Shown here in pieces: positions 24,442 through 33,444 of a stretch of DNA of 64,000 bases. The notes under the pieces are model-generated. The model was given only the letters and a program-made list of their open reading frames with translations, had not been told where the DNA came from and searched no databases. The stretch comes from Solibacillus sp040273735. GTDB lineage: Bacteria; Bacillota; Bacilli; Bacillales_A; Planococcaceae. Numbering within the stretch: the first letter of the stretch is position 1; the number at the start of each line of letters is the position of its first letter. The DNA lies in assembly GCF_040273735.1 (NCBI RefSeq), contig NZ_JBELZM010000001.1, positions 62,001-126,000 of the forward strand. The letters run 5' to 3'. The position numbers were made by a program, and so were the translations under genes.

Positions 24442-26058
24442 ATGGAGCTAGAACAAATAAATTCACCAGTAACGAATAAGCTATTAGCGGACTATTGGTC
24501 GGAGAATGGCGATATCCATTCGTTTTTTGAATATAAATATAGTGAGGGAGCTTTTGATCAACGATTCGAGTATTTGAAAAATCGTACATATCGTTCGAAA
24601 GAGCTGGCTCAAATTATACGCAGTTATATGGAGCGGTATGGCATCCCGGAAAAAACGGGGCATCATTTAGATGAACTTGAGCAAGGTGCTGTAGTTGTAG
24701 TAGGTGGTCAGCAAGCTGGTTTGCTGACAGGTCCTCTCTACTCTGTTCATAAAGCGATTACGGTTATTCTGCTGGCGGAACAACAAAGGAAAGTACTAAA
24801 TGCACCGGTTGTACCAATGTTTTGGATTGCGGGTGAAGATCACGATATAGAAGAGATCAATCATACGTATACAATGACAAATGGCGAAGTGAAAAAACGT
24901 GGTTACAGTGAACGTTCTAAGCTGAAGAAAATGGCTTCGACTACAGAATTGAATAAAGAAGCACTACAACAGTTTATTTTAAACGTATTTAAAGATTATG
25001 GGGAAACAGAACATACAGCAGACTTACTGAATAATGTTTTGAATCATGCAGATAATAGTGAAACATTTACTGATTTCTTTACGCTGCTGATGAATGATTT
25101 ATTTAAAAAGCATGGCTTATTAATGCTGGATGCAACATATCGGCCGTTCAGACAGTATGAAAAAAACTATTTTGTCCAATTGATTGAAAAAAACGAATCG
25201 ATCGCAACAGGTGTTGTAGCGCAGGAAAGAAAGCTTGCCGAGAAAGGCTATGCAATGCCGATCGAAGCTACGGAGCAAAATGCGAATTTATTTTACATTA
25301 AAGAAGGCGAGCGTTTTCTGCTGGAGCGCAGTGGAGGCCATTTTAAAAATGGGTCAGCCCATGCGAATTTTTCGAAAGAGGAATTAGTAGCTATTGCGAA
25401 TGAGTCTCCTGAATTTTTAAGCAATAATGTTGTTACCCGACCATTGATGCAGGAAATGGCACTCCCGGTACTAGCTTTTGTCGGCGGTCCCGGTGAACTT
25501 GCTTATTGGGCAACTTTAAAGCCTGCATTTGATACACTGCAGCTGCAAATGCCGATATTTGCGCCAAGGCTCAGCATTACGCTTGTTACCCGTCAAGTTG
25601 ATGCATTACTGGAACAAAAAGAGCTGTCTGTAACGGATGTGCTGTCAGGTAAGGTCGATGAACACTTAGCGCAATTTGTGGATAGTGTGAAAGACGAGCA
25701 AGTAACGCGCGCGATTGAGCAGATGCAAAAACAGATGGAAGAGCAGTATGAACAACTGACGAGCTATCTGCAGCATGGTAACTATCATGTGGAAGATTTA
25801 TTGGAGAAGAATAAAAATTACCATGAGCGTCAATTCCAATATTTACGCTCGAAACTGGAACAGCAAAATATAGAAAAGCATGAAGTTGCAATTCGCCAAT
25901 ACAAAACGATCCAGTCGCTATTATATCCGAATGGTAGTTACCAGGAGCGTTTATACAACCCTTATTTGTTTCTAAATACCTATGGGGAAAAGCTGATTGA
26001 TGATTTATTGGAGTTACCTATGAGTATTTCCGTGAAACACCAACTTATTACCTTATAA
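24442..26058 (+). CDS. bshC: Bacillithiol biosynthesis cysteine-adding enzyme BshC
   Basis: 538 residues. Catalyses the last step of bacillithiol synthesis, joining cysteine to glucosaminyl-malate in the cytoplasm. A Rossmann-like core contains VVVGGQQAGLLTGPLYS and WIAGEDHDIEEINH, both characteristic, followed by a C-terminal coiled coil (about residues 390-480). AGGAGA precedes ATG 24442. The gene sits directly before the dcw cluster as in B. subtilis (yllA). Confidence 0.95.
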   Translation: MELEQINSPVTNKLLADYWSENGDIHSFFEYKYSEGAFDQRFEYLKNRTYRSKELAQIIRSYMERYGIPEKTGHHLDELEQGAVVVVGGQQAGLLTGPLYSVHKAITVILLAEQQRKVLNAPVVPMFWIAGEDHDIEEINHTYTMTNGEVKKRGYSERSKLKKMASTTELNKEALQQFILNVFKDYGETEHTADLLNNVLNHADNSETFTDFFTLLMNDLFKKHGLLMLDATYRPFRQYEKNYFVQLIEKNESIATGVVAQERKLAEKGYAMPIEATEQNANLFYIKEGERFLLERSGGHFKNGSAHANFSKEELVAIANESPEFLSNNVVTRPLMQEMALPVLAFVGGPGELAYWATLKPAFDTLQLQMPIFAPRLSITLVTRQVDALLEQKELSVTDVLSGKVDEHLAQFVDSVKDEQVTRAIEQMQKQMEEQYEQLTSYLQHGNYHVEDLLEKNKNYHERQFQYLRSKLEQQNIEKHEVAIRQYKTIQSLLYPNGSYQERLYNPYLFLNTYGEKLIDDLLELPMSISVKHQLITL

Positions 26059-26063
26059 ATAAC

Positions 26064-26096
26064 AAGAGTTATCTCATATGTAGATAACTCTTTTTT
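26064..26096 (+). terminator. Terminator after bshC
   Basis: An 11-bp perfect stem (AAGAGTTATCT with its complement) and 7-base loop are followed by a T-run. Confidence 0.92.
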
Positions 26097-26179
26097 GTGT
26101 CTTTTAGCACCGAACGTATGTGTGAGAATATGCTCATTTACGTAATTTCGTTTTATTGTTATGAGAAGCAAGGAATTTG

Positions 26180-26224
26180 GTGGTAGAAAGTGGGGGGATG
26201 TGGTACATTATTTATTAAAGTGGG
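26180..26224 (+). promoter_or_regulatory. GTGG array before mraZ, likely MraZ operator
   Basis: GTGG occurs at 26180, 26190, 26200 and 26220, that is in 10-bp steps with one step skipped. MraZ is known to bind G-rich direct repeats with roughly one helical turn spacing upstream of its own operon. The last repeat merges with the mraZ ribosome site. Confidence 0.55.
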
Positions 26225-26233
26225 GTGAGTAGC

Positions 26234-26665
26234 ATGTTCATGGGAGAATATCAACATTCTATCGATGCAAAAGGCCGTATGATTGTCCCTGCAAAGTTTC
26301 GAGAATCACTTGGAGAACACTTTGTAATAACTCGCGGGCTAGATCAATGCATTTTTGGATATCCTATGGATGAATGGCGAAAACTCGAAGATAAATTAAA
26401 GGATTTACCGATGACCAAAAAAGATGCTCGTGCATTTGCGCGATTTTTCTTTTCTGGGGCAACAGAAGTTGAAGTGGACAAGCAAGGCCGAATTAATATT
26501 CCGTCTACACTGATTGGATACGCTAATCTTGAAAAAGAATGCGTGATATTAGGTGTATCGAGTAAAATTGAAATTTGGGCGAAAGAATCTTGGCAGCAAT
26601 ACTTCGAGCAATCGGCGGAATCATTTGATGAAATCGCAGAAAATCTGATTGGCTTTGATTTTTAA
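26234..26665 (+). CDS. mraZ: Transcriptional regulator MraZ
   Basis: 143 residues, two SpoVT/AbrB-like beta domains (DxxxR motifs in DAKGRMIVP and DKQGRINIP), forming a ring-shaped oligomer that controls the dcw operon. The frame can start at GTG 26225, but family members begin MFMGEYQH, so ATG 26234 is taken, with GGGGTG immediately upstream. First gene of the division and cell-wall cluster. The C-terminus IAENLIGFDF matches the family. Confidence 0.95.
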   Translation: MFMGEYQHSIDAKGRMIVPAKFRESLGEHFVITRGLDQCIFGYPMDEWRKLEDKLKDLPMTKKDARAFARFFFSGATEVEVDKQGRINIPSTLIGYANLEKECVILGVSSKIEIWAKESWQQYFEQSAESFDEIAENLIGFDF

Positions 26666-26700
26666 ATTTTTTAGTAGTAGTTGGAAAAATTTAAAGCAAT

Positions 26701-26751
26701 GGTCACTATTACAGAACCGACATGAACTCTTAATCCGGGTGTAATAGTACC
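26701..26751 (+). other. Intergenic inverted repeat between mraZ and rsmH
   Basis: Nine-base arms ACTATTACA and TGTAATAGT are perfectly complementary, extended by GGT/ACC around a bulged C, with a 26-base loop. There is no T-run, so it is not a terminator. It may shape the mRNA between mraZ and rsmH or be a protein site. Confidence 0.45.
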
Positions 26752-26790
26752 GACACGTAATTGAATTAATATTAAGAGGTGCTTCAAACT

Positions 26791-27741
26791 ATGTTCGATC
26801 ATACAACCGTATTATTGAGAGAAACTGTTGATGGGTTGAACATCAATCCGGATGGTATTTATGTAGACTGCACATTAGGTGGTGCAGGTCATAGTGAGTA
26901 CCTTGTACAACAATTATCAGAAAAAGGCCGTTTAATTTGCTTTGACCAGGATACAACGGCTATTGAAAACGCAAAAGTACGATTAGCCGATTATTTAGAT
27001 CGCGTTATATTCGTACACTCAAATTTCCGCTATTTAAAAGAAGAATTACACAAACTGAACATTCATCAAATAGATGGGATTTTATATGATTTAGGTGTTT
27101 CATCACCACAACTAGATACACCAGAACGCGGATTTAGTTACCATCATGATGCACCGCTCGATATGCGAATGGATCAGACTGCAGAACTGAGCGCATATCA
27201 TGTTGTGAATGAATGGTCATACGAAAATCTTGTTCGTATTTTCTTCCGTTACGGAGAAGAAAAATTTTCTAAACAAGTTGCGCGCAAAATTGAACAAGCC
27301 CGTGAAATTGCTCCTGTTGAAACAACGGGTCAATTAGTAGAGCTTATAAAAGATGGTATTCCAGCCCCAGCACGTCGCAAAGGTGGACATCCTGCAAAGC
27401 GAATCTTCCAGGCTATTCGAATTGCTGTAAATGATGAATTAGGTGCAGCGGAAGATTCTTTAGTAGATGCAATCGATTTATTGAAAATTGGTGGTCGTAT
27501 AAGTGTGATTACATTCCATTCATTAGAAGACCGCTTAACAAAAACACTGTTTAAAGAGGCTTCATCATTGCCGGATTTACCTCCCGGATTACCGGTTATT
27601 CCAGAGCATATGAAACCAGTACTTAAATTAGTGACAAGAAAACCGATTTTACCATCAGACGAGGAGTTAGCTGCGAATAATCGTTCACGTTCAGCAAAAT
27701 TGCGCATCGCTGAAAAAATTAACGATAAAGGACGTGGGTAA
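26791..27741 (+). CDS. rsmH: 16S rRNA (cytosine1402-N4)-methyltransferase RsmH (MraW)
   Basis: 316 residues. SAM-dependent methyltransferase acting on C1402 of 16S rRNA. SAM motif VDCTLGGAGHS, the LGVSSPQLD loop and FHSLEDR are typical. AAGAGGTG at 26774-26781 is 9 bases before ATG 26791; GTG 26779 lies inside that site and is rejected. It is followed after 3 bases by ftsL, so it is part of the dcw transcript. Confidence 0.96.
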   Translation: MFDHTTVLLRETVDGLNINPDGIYVDCTLGGAGHSEYLVQQLSEKGRLICFDQDTTAIENAKVRLADYLDRVIFVHSNFRYLKEELHKLNIHQIDGILYDLGVSSPQLDTPERGFSYHHDAPLDMRMDQTAELSAYHVVNEWSYENLVRIFFRYGEEKFSKQVARKIEQAREIAPVETTGQLVELIKDGIPAPARRKGGHPAKRIFQAIRIAVNDELGAAEDSLVDAIDLLKIGGRISVITFHSLEDRLTKTLFKEASSLPDLPPGLPVIPEHMKPVLKLVTRKPILPSDEELAANNRSRSAKLRIAEKINDKGRG

Positions 27742-27744
27742 AAA

Positions 27745-28125
27745 ATGGCAGTAAGAGCAAGGCAAACTTATATACAACAGCAGCCAGAACTACCTCAACA
27801 TCAGCAGCAGGAACAAAGACTGCCGGTTCAGCAGAAAAAACGCAAACCAAAGTATTTTTCGGCACAGGAAAAGTTTTTGTTCCTAGTATTTGCAATCGTA
27901 GTAGCATCTTTCGCTATTTCCATATTACATACTCAAGGAGAAATCCAAACACTCAGTATGGAAATCCAAAAAATCGAACGCGACATAACTGAAGTCAATA
28001 ACAATAATACAGATTTAAAAGTACAAGTAAGTGAACGCTCCACTCACCAACGTATTTGGGAAAAAGCGAAAGAACTCGGATTAACACTAAATGAGAAAAA
28101 TGTGAAAGTAGTGCCGGGAGAATGA
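27745..28125 (+). CDS. ftsL: Cell division protein FtsL
   Basis: 126-residue bitopic membrane protein of the divisome. A basic, Gln-rich cytoplasmic N-terminus (residues 1-42) precedes one transmembrane helix (about 46-63) and an external coiled coil (about 64-105) that pairs with DivIC. The ribosome site is the AAAGGACGTGGG at the end of rsmH. The stop overlaps the pbpB start (ATGA). Confidence 0.93.
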   Translation: MAVRARQTYIQQQPELPQHQQQEQRLPVQQKKRKPKYFSAQEKFLFLVFAIVVASFAISILHTQGEIQTLSMEIQKIERDITEVNNNNTDLKVQVSERSTHQRIWEKAKELGLTLNEKNVKVVPGE

Positions 28126-30353
28126 AAAAGAGAAGATTTCGTTACCAGATAGGAGCCTTTCTAATGTTTATATTCTTTGGAGGGCTCTTTTTACTATTAT
28201 ATTGGCGTTTTGCATCAATCCAGGCGACAGGGATGGTAAAAGGGCATGAATTGGAAGAAGAAGCATTATCAAGGTACGAAACTGGATATGTGTTATCGGC
28301 AGACCGTGGGAAGATTCTGGACCGCAATGAAAATGTGATTGCCGAAGATACATTAAGCTACCGTCTTGTAGCGGTAATTAAAGAATCGGCAACAGAAAAC
28401 AAAAAAAATCCAAGGCATGTCGTCGATAAAGCTGAAACAGCAAAGTTATTGGCGCAATACATTCCGATGGATGAAGAAAAAATTTATGAACGGCTAAACC
28501 CATCCAAAGATTTATATCAAGTCGAGTTTGGACTGGCAGGGCGCGGCATCAGTCATGAAGTGAAAAAGAAGATTGAAGAGCTTGATCTGCCTGGCATTCT
28601 ATTATACAGCGACAAAAAACGCTATTATCCGAACGGTGCCTTTGCCTCTCATCTTATAGGTTTTGCATTGCGTGAAACCGATGATGACGGGAATTCGTCG
28701 GTTGTCGGGAAAATGGGGCTTGAATATATTTATGACAAGCAATTAACGGGAACCGATGGTAAGTTAACCTACCAGCGAGATGCTCGTAACTATTTATTGC
28801 CAAGCAGTGATAAAGTCGTACAGGAAGCACAAGACGGGAACGATATTTATTTGACAATCGATAAAACGATCCAAAACTTCCTGGAAGAAGCAATGACGCG
28901 TGTCAACGATCAATATAAGCCGCAGTCTATGGTTGCTGTCGTAGCGAATCCAAAAACGGGAGAAATCTTGGCGATGTCACAACGACCAACTTTCAATCCT
29001 GACACGCGTGAAGGATTAGATGGCAACTGGCTAAATGATGTTGTGGAAAATACAATTGAACCGGGTTCCACATTTAAAACATTTACGGTTGCAGCCGCAA
29101 TCGATTCAGGGAATTGGCATCCGAATGCAACGTACCAGTCAGGGCAGTATAAAGTTTATAACGATACAATACGGGATCACAATAGATACGGTTGGGGCCC
29201 GATTTCCTATTTACAAGGTATTCAACGCTCTTCAAATACGGCGATGACGAACTTGCTTGATATTATGGGCTGGGAAACGTATGAAAGCTATTTAAAGGAG
29301 TTTGGTTTCGGTCAAAAAACAGGCATTGATTTACCGAATGAAGCGAGCGGCATTATTAACTCGCGCTATCCTTTGGAAAAGTATACGACGACATTCGGTC
29401 AAGGTTCGACTGTTACACCGATTCAGTTAATACAAGGGGTAACGGCCGTTGCGAATGACGGGAAAATGATGCAGCCATATGTAATCGATAAAATTGTTAA
29501 TCCGAACACTGGTGAGGTTTTAGTAGATTCAGAGCCTACTATGAAAGGTGAACCGATTTCGGCCGAGACAGCGCAGCAAACGCGTGAAGTTCTAGCTTCT
29601 ACTATATACGGAGAAGTCGGGAATGCGAAACGTTTCCAGATTGACGGCTATAAAGTAGCCGGAAAAACAGGAACTGCCCAAATGCCAAAAGCAAATGGAA
29701 TTGGTTATGACTGGGGGAAAAATGAATTCCTTTATTCATTTTTAGGAATGGCTCCAGCGGAAGATCCACAGCTGGCTGTATTTATTGCAGTTGCAAAGCC
29801 AAAACTAGGTGCAACCGAAATAGGTTCTGACCCAGTTTCACAAGTTTTCAATTCAGTTGTACTGAACAGTTTGAAGTACATGAATATCAATCCGTCGGAC
29901 GTAGCAGAAGTGGAGACGACAAAGATTGACGATTATGTAGGCAAGCAGACAGATACTGTCATGACTCAACTGGAAGCAGAAGGACTGGTACCAGTAATAA
30001 TCGGTCAAGACGGAGAAATTACAGAACAGTTCCCTGCAGCAGATGCATCATTAACAAGTGGGAGCATCGTTTTCTTAAAGACAGATGGAGAAATTACATT
30101 ACCATCGTTTAGTGATTGGTCACTACGTAATTTACTTGTTTATAAGTCACTATCCAAACTGCCGATTGAAATTGTCGGGGAAGGTTATGTTGAAAGCCAA
30201 AGTGTTTCTCAAGGGACGCCAATAACAGATGATTCACCGATCGTCGTCAAGCTAAAAACCCCTGAGGAGAAGCATTTGACCCCTCCGGCAGAGGATATGG
30301 AGCTGGAAGAAGAGCAAGACGAAGAATTTAGTGAAGAACTTCCACAAGATTAG
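28122..30353 (+). CDS. pbpB: Penicillin-binding protein 2B, septal transpeptidase
   Basis: 743-residue class B PBP (FtsI-type) that cross-links septal peptidoglycan. An N-terminal membrane anchor (about 10-27) is followed by a dimerisation domain (about 55-220) and a transpeptidase domain with Ser316-x-x-Lys319 (PGSTFK), SSN 370-372 and KTG 515-517. Two C-terminal PASTA domains (about 605-720) and an acidic tail end the chain. ATG 28122 overlaps the ftsL stop. Length and domain order match B. subtilis PBP2B. Confidence 0.96.
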   Translation: MKKRRFRYQIGAFLMFIFFGGLFLLLYWRFASIQATGMVKGHELEEEALSRYETGYVLSADRGKILDRNENVIAEDTLSYRLVAVIKESATENKKNPRHVVDKAETAKLLAQYIPMDEEKIYERLNPSKDLYQVEFGLAGRGISHEVKKKIEELDLPGILLYSDKKRYYPNGAFASHLIGFALRETDDDGNSSVVGKMGLEYIYDKQLTGTDGKLTYQRDARNYLLPSSDKVVQEAQDGNDIYLTIDKTIQNFLEEAMTRVNDQYKPQSMVAVVANPKTGEILAMSQRPTFNPDTREGLDGNWLNDVVENTIEPGSTFKTFTVAAAIDSGNWHPNATYQSGQYKVYNDTIRDHNRYGWGPISYLQGIQRSSNTAMTNLLDIMGWETYESYLKEFGFGQKTGIDLPNEASGIINSRYPLEKYTTTFGQGSTVTPIQLIQGVTAVANDGKMMQPYVIDKIVNPNTGEVLVDSEPTMKGEPISAETAQQTREVLASTIYGEVGNAKRFQIDGYKVAGKTGTAQMPKANGIGYDWGKNEFLYSFLGMAPAEDPQLAVFIAVAKPKLGATEIGSDPVSQVFNSVVLNSLKYMNINPSDVAEVETTKIDDYVGKQTDTVMTQLEAEGLVPVIIGQDGEITEQFPAADASLTSGSIVFLKTDGEITLPSFSDWSLRNLLVYKSLSKLPIEIVGEGYVESQSVSQGTPITDDSPIVVKLKTPEEKHLTPPAEDMELEEEQDEEFSEELPQD

Positions 30354-30361
30354 AGAGATTT

Positions 30362-30390
30362 GAATACAAACTTCATCTTTAACATACGTT
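30362..30390 (+). promoter_or_regulatory. Sigma-E-like promoter of spoVD
   Basis: GAATACA (30362-30368), a 14-base spacer and CATACGTT (30383-30390) resemble the sigma-E consensus. It lies 22 bases before spoVD, which is sigma-E dependent in B. subtilis. Confidence 0.5.
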
Positions 30391-30412
30391 GTTTTAGGTG
30401 AGGTGTCATATT

Positions 30413-32329
30413 ATGAAATGGGTAACTACAAAATCTAAAAAACGTTTAACATGGATCGCCATCGCACTTGTATTATACGGCGTGGCGATTTTTGTTAAAT
30501 TAGTATCCGTTCAAATTATTCAGTATGATGAGCTTTCGACAAAGGCAAAAGAAAACTGGGACAGGGAAATTCCGTTCCATACACAGCGAGGCGAAATTAC
30601 TGACCGAAACAATGAAGTAATTGTAACGAATAAACTTGCCCCGACTTTGTACTTCATGCCTTCACAAAACGAAGATAAAGAACAAGCAGCAGATGCCATT
30701 GCAAATGTGCTCAATAAGGATCGAGCCAAAATATTGAATAGACTGCTGCAAAGAGTATCCCTAGTAAAAATTGCTCCAGAAGCTAAAAACATCACTTATG
30801 AGCAAGCGGAAAAAATCCAGCAGCTCCAAATTCCGGGTTTATACAGTGGTGTCGATTATGTAAGGTCTTATCCGCACGGAAATTTGCTTGCACGCTTTTT
30901 AGGGTTTACAGGTGCTGATAACCAAGGTTTGGCAGGAATCGAATACGAATATGATGAATTACTAAAAAGTTCGGATGCAGCCATTCGGTTATTTACTGAT
31001 GCAAAAGGGAATGCATTGGAGCATGTAGATGATGAATGGAAAGACGGAAAAGACGGTGCGACAATTCAGCTGACAATTGATTTAAAACTTCAGAAAATTG
31101 TCGAACGAGAATTATCACAGGCAATGCTGGAATATGATGCAGATCAGGCATTGGCCATTGCAATGAATCCAAATAGTGGTGAAATACTGGCGCTTGCATC
31201 ATTCCCGACATACGATCCAATGAAATTTTCGGAAGTAGAGCCAAGTATATATAATCGTAACCTTCCTGTATTTATGTCTTATGAACCGGGTTCCACATTC
31301 AAAATTATTACGCTCAGTGCTGCTATTGAAGAAGGTGTAGTCAACATGGAGGAAGAACATTTTCATGATCAAGGCTATACAATGGTCGAGGGGGCACGAT
31401 TGCGCTGTTGGAAACGAGAAGGACATAAAGACCAGACTTTTTACGAAGTTGTACAAAATTCCTGTAACCCTGGTTTTGTAGAGCTAGGGCAACGAGTAGG
31501 TTCAACTAAGTTGCTTGAGTATATTCACAAATTCGGATTCGGGAAAAAAACGGGCTCTAACATTGCCGGCGAATCATCAGGTATATTATTTTCAAAAGAA
31601 GCATTTGGTCCGGTAGAGCATGCTACGACCTCTTTTGGTCAGGGTGTTTCCGTTACGCCGATTCAGCAGATGCAGGCAGTCTCAGCAGCAATTAATGGCG
31701 GGACATTATATACGCCATATACGGTTTCGAAAATACTGGACTCCAAAACAAATGAAGTTATTATGGAGCAAGATCCTGAAGCAAAAGCGCAGGTCATCAG
31801 TGAAGAGACATCGGAAAAAGTGCGTCATGCATTGGAGCTTGTAGTTGCAAAAGGTTCTGGTCGCCAGGCATTTCGTGACGGTTTACGCATTGGTGGCAAA
31901 ACAGGGACAGCGCAAAAGGTGGAAAACGGCCGCTATAAGGACGGAGACTATATTGTATCGTTCATCGGTTTTGCGCCGGCCAATGATCCGGAAATTATCG
32001 TGTATGTTGCGATTGATAATCCGAAAAGTTCCTTGCAATTCGGAAGTGTTATCGCTGCACCGATTGTAGGTCGCATTATTGAAGATGCAGCACCGCTGTA
32101 CAATATCGAAAAGCAAAAAGATCAAATAGAACGGGATTACGTTTGGGGCGATGAATTGACTGAGCGTACACCAAACTTTATTGGAATGACAAAAGAAGAA
32201 GTAATTCCACATTTATATCCTTATAAGATCGAATGGCACGGAGAAGGCGAAAAAGTAATTCAGCAAGTTCCATCAGCTGATAGTCTTATTATCCAAAGTG
32301 GTAGTGTTCATTTATATTTAGGAAATTAA
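30413..32329 (+). CDS. spoVD: Sporulation-specific penicillin-binding protein SpoVD
   Basis: 638-residue class B PBP used with SpoVE for spore cortex peptidoglycan in the outer forespore membrane. N-terminal anchor (about 11-33), dimerisation domain, transpeptidase domain with Ser294-x-x-Lys297 (PGSTFK), NSCN in place of SSN-like motif, KTGTAQ, and one C-terminal PASTA domain (about 583-638). GGTGAGGTG at 30397-30405 points to ATG 30413, not GTG 30398. Second PBP gene in tandem after pbpB, as in B. subtilis. Confidence 0.94.
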   Translation: MKWVTTKSKKRLTWIAIALVLYGVAIFVKLVSVQIIQYDELSTKAKENWDREIPFHTQRGEITDRNNEVIVTNKLAPTLYFMPSQNEDKEQAADAIANVLNKDRAKILNRLLQRVSLVKIAPEAKNITYEQAEKIQQLQIPGLYSGVDYVRSYPHGNLLARFLGFTGADNQGLAGIEYEYDELLKSSDAAIRLFTDAKGNALEHVDDEWKDGKDGATIQLTIDLKLQKIVERELSQAMLEYDADQALAIAMNPNSGEILALASFPTYDPMKFSEVEPSIYNRNLPVFMSYEPGSTFKIITLSAAIEEGVVNMEEEHFHDQGYTMVEGARLRCWKREGHKDQTFYEVVQNSCNPGFVELGQRVGSTKLLEYIHKFGFGKKTGSNIAGESSGILFSKEAFGPVEHATTSFGQGVSVTPIQQMQAVSAAINGGTLYTPYTVSKILDSKTNEVIMEQDPEAKAQVISEETSEKVRHALELVVAKGSGRQAFRDGLRIGGKTGTAQKVENGRYKDGDYIVSFIGFAPANDPEIIVYVAIDNPKSSLQFGSVIAAPIVGRIIEDAAPLYNIEKQKDQIERDYVWGDELTERTPNFIGMTKEEVIPHLYPYKIEWHGEGEKVIQQVPSADSLIIQSGSVHLYLGN

Positions 32330-32339
32330 ATTGGATTTC

Positions 32340-32389
32340 CGTCTTTCAAAATGCAACTAAAACAACTATTATAGTGAAGGACGTTTTTT
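32340..32389 (+). terminator. Terminator after spoVD
   Basis: A CGTCTTTCA/TGAAGGACG stem (one G-T pair) with a 26-base loop is followed by six T residues. In B. subtilis murE lies between spoVD and mraY; here the 140-base gap has only this hairpin. Confidence 0.7.
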
Positions 32390-32469
32390 CACAATAATAA
32401 CTAGAGGTCGTAATCGTTGAAAATCAAACGTTCACCATATTCAGACAGAAGTTTTAAAGGAGATATATT

Positions 32470-33444
32470 ATGACATTATCAACAACATTGACCATACTCT
32501 TTTCATCATTTTTAGTAACGGTCATTTTAGCACCAGTAGGAATCCCTCTTTTACGCCGATTAAAATTCGGGCAAAGTATACGTGAAGAAGGCCCTCAATC
32601 ACATATGAAAAAAGCGGGTACACCTACAATGGGTGGTTTAATTTTCTTGTTAGCCATTATTATTTCGACAATTATAGTCGCAATGATTTTCGACTTGTTT
32701 ACAACACAAACGATTGTATTATTACTTGTTTTAGTTGGATTTGGCGTAATTGGCTTTTTAGATGATGGGCTAAAAGTTATTTTTAAACGTAATTTAGGAC
32801 TGACTTCCCTTCAAAAATTAATTGGTCAAATCGCAATTGCGATTGCAGCGTTTTTACTATTACGTTTAGGTTCATTTGATACATCTGTAGGGATTCCATA
32901 TACAGATTTATCGATAGATTTAGGAATTCTATATGTAGGGTTTTTAATATTCTGGCTAGTAGGTTTTTCAAATGCGGTCAATTTAACAGATGGTTTGGAT
33001 GGACTCGTATCAGGAACGGCTTCAATTGCATTTGCTGCATTCGGTGTCATTGCATTATTTAACGAGCAAGCCGATATCGCATTATTTGCATTTGCTGTAA
33101 CTGGTGCATTACTAGGATTTTTGATTTTTAATGCAAATCCGGCGAAAGTGTTTATGGGAGATACAGGTTCCCTTGCGCTTGGCGGTGCATTGGCAATGAT
33201 TTCGGTACTGGTAAAACAAGAATTGCTGTTACTATTAATCGGTCTCGTATTTGTTATTGAAACATTATCCGTTATTTTACAAGTAGGAAGCTATAAACTG
33301 CGTAAAAAACGTATTTTCAAAATGAGTCCGATTCACCACCATTTTGAATTATCTGGCTGGTCAGAATGGAAAGTCGTACTAGTATTTTGGTCAACAGGGT
33401 GTATCGTAGCACTTATAGCAGTATTAGCGGAGGCGTTATTATGA
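32470..33444 (+). CDS. mraY: Phospho-MurNAc-pentapeptide transferase MraY
   Basis: 324-residue polytopic enzyme that makes lipid I at the inner membrane face. Ten hydrophobic helices and the conserved loops FLDDGLK, NLTDGLDGL, FMGDTGSLALG and the HHHFELSGW histidine cluster are present. AAAGGAG precedes ATG 32470. It overlaps murD by four bases (ATGA). Confidence 0.97.
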   Translation: MTLSTTLTILFSSFLVTVILAPVGIPLLRRLKFGQSIREEGPQSHMKKAGTPTMGGLIFLLAIIISTIIVAMIFDLFTTQTIVLLLVLVGFGVIGFLDDGLKVIFKRNLGLTSLQKLIGQIAIAIAAFLLLRLGSFDTSVGIPYTDLSIDLGILYVGFLIFWLVGFSNAVNLTDGLDGLVSGTASIAFAAFGVIALFNEQADIALFAFAVTGALLGFLIFNANPAKVFMGDTGSLALGGALAMISVLVKQELLLLLIGLVFVIETLSVILQVGSYKLRKKRIFKMSPIHHHFELSGWSEWKVVLVFWSTGCIVALIAVLAEALL

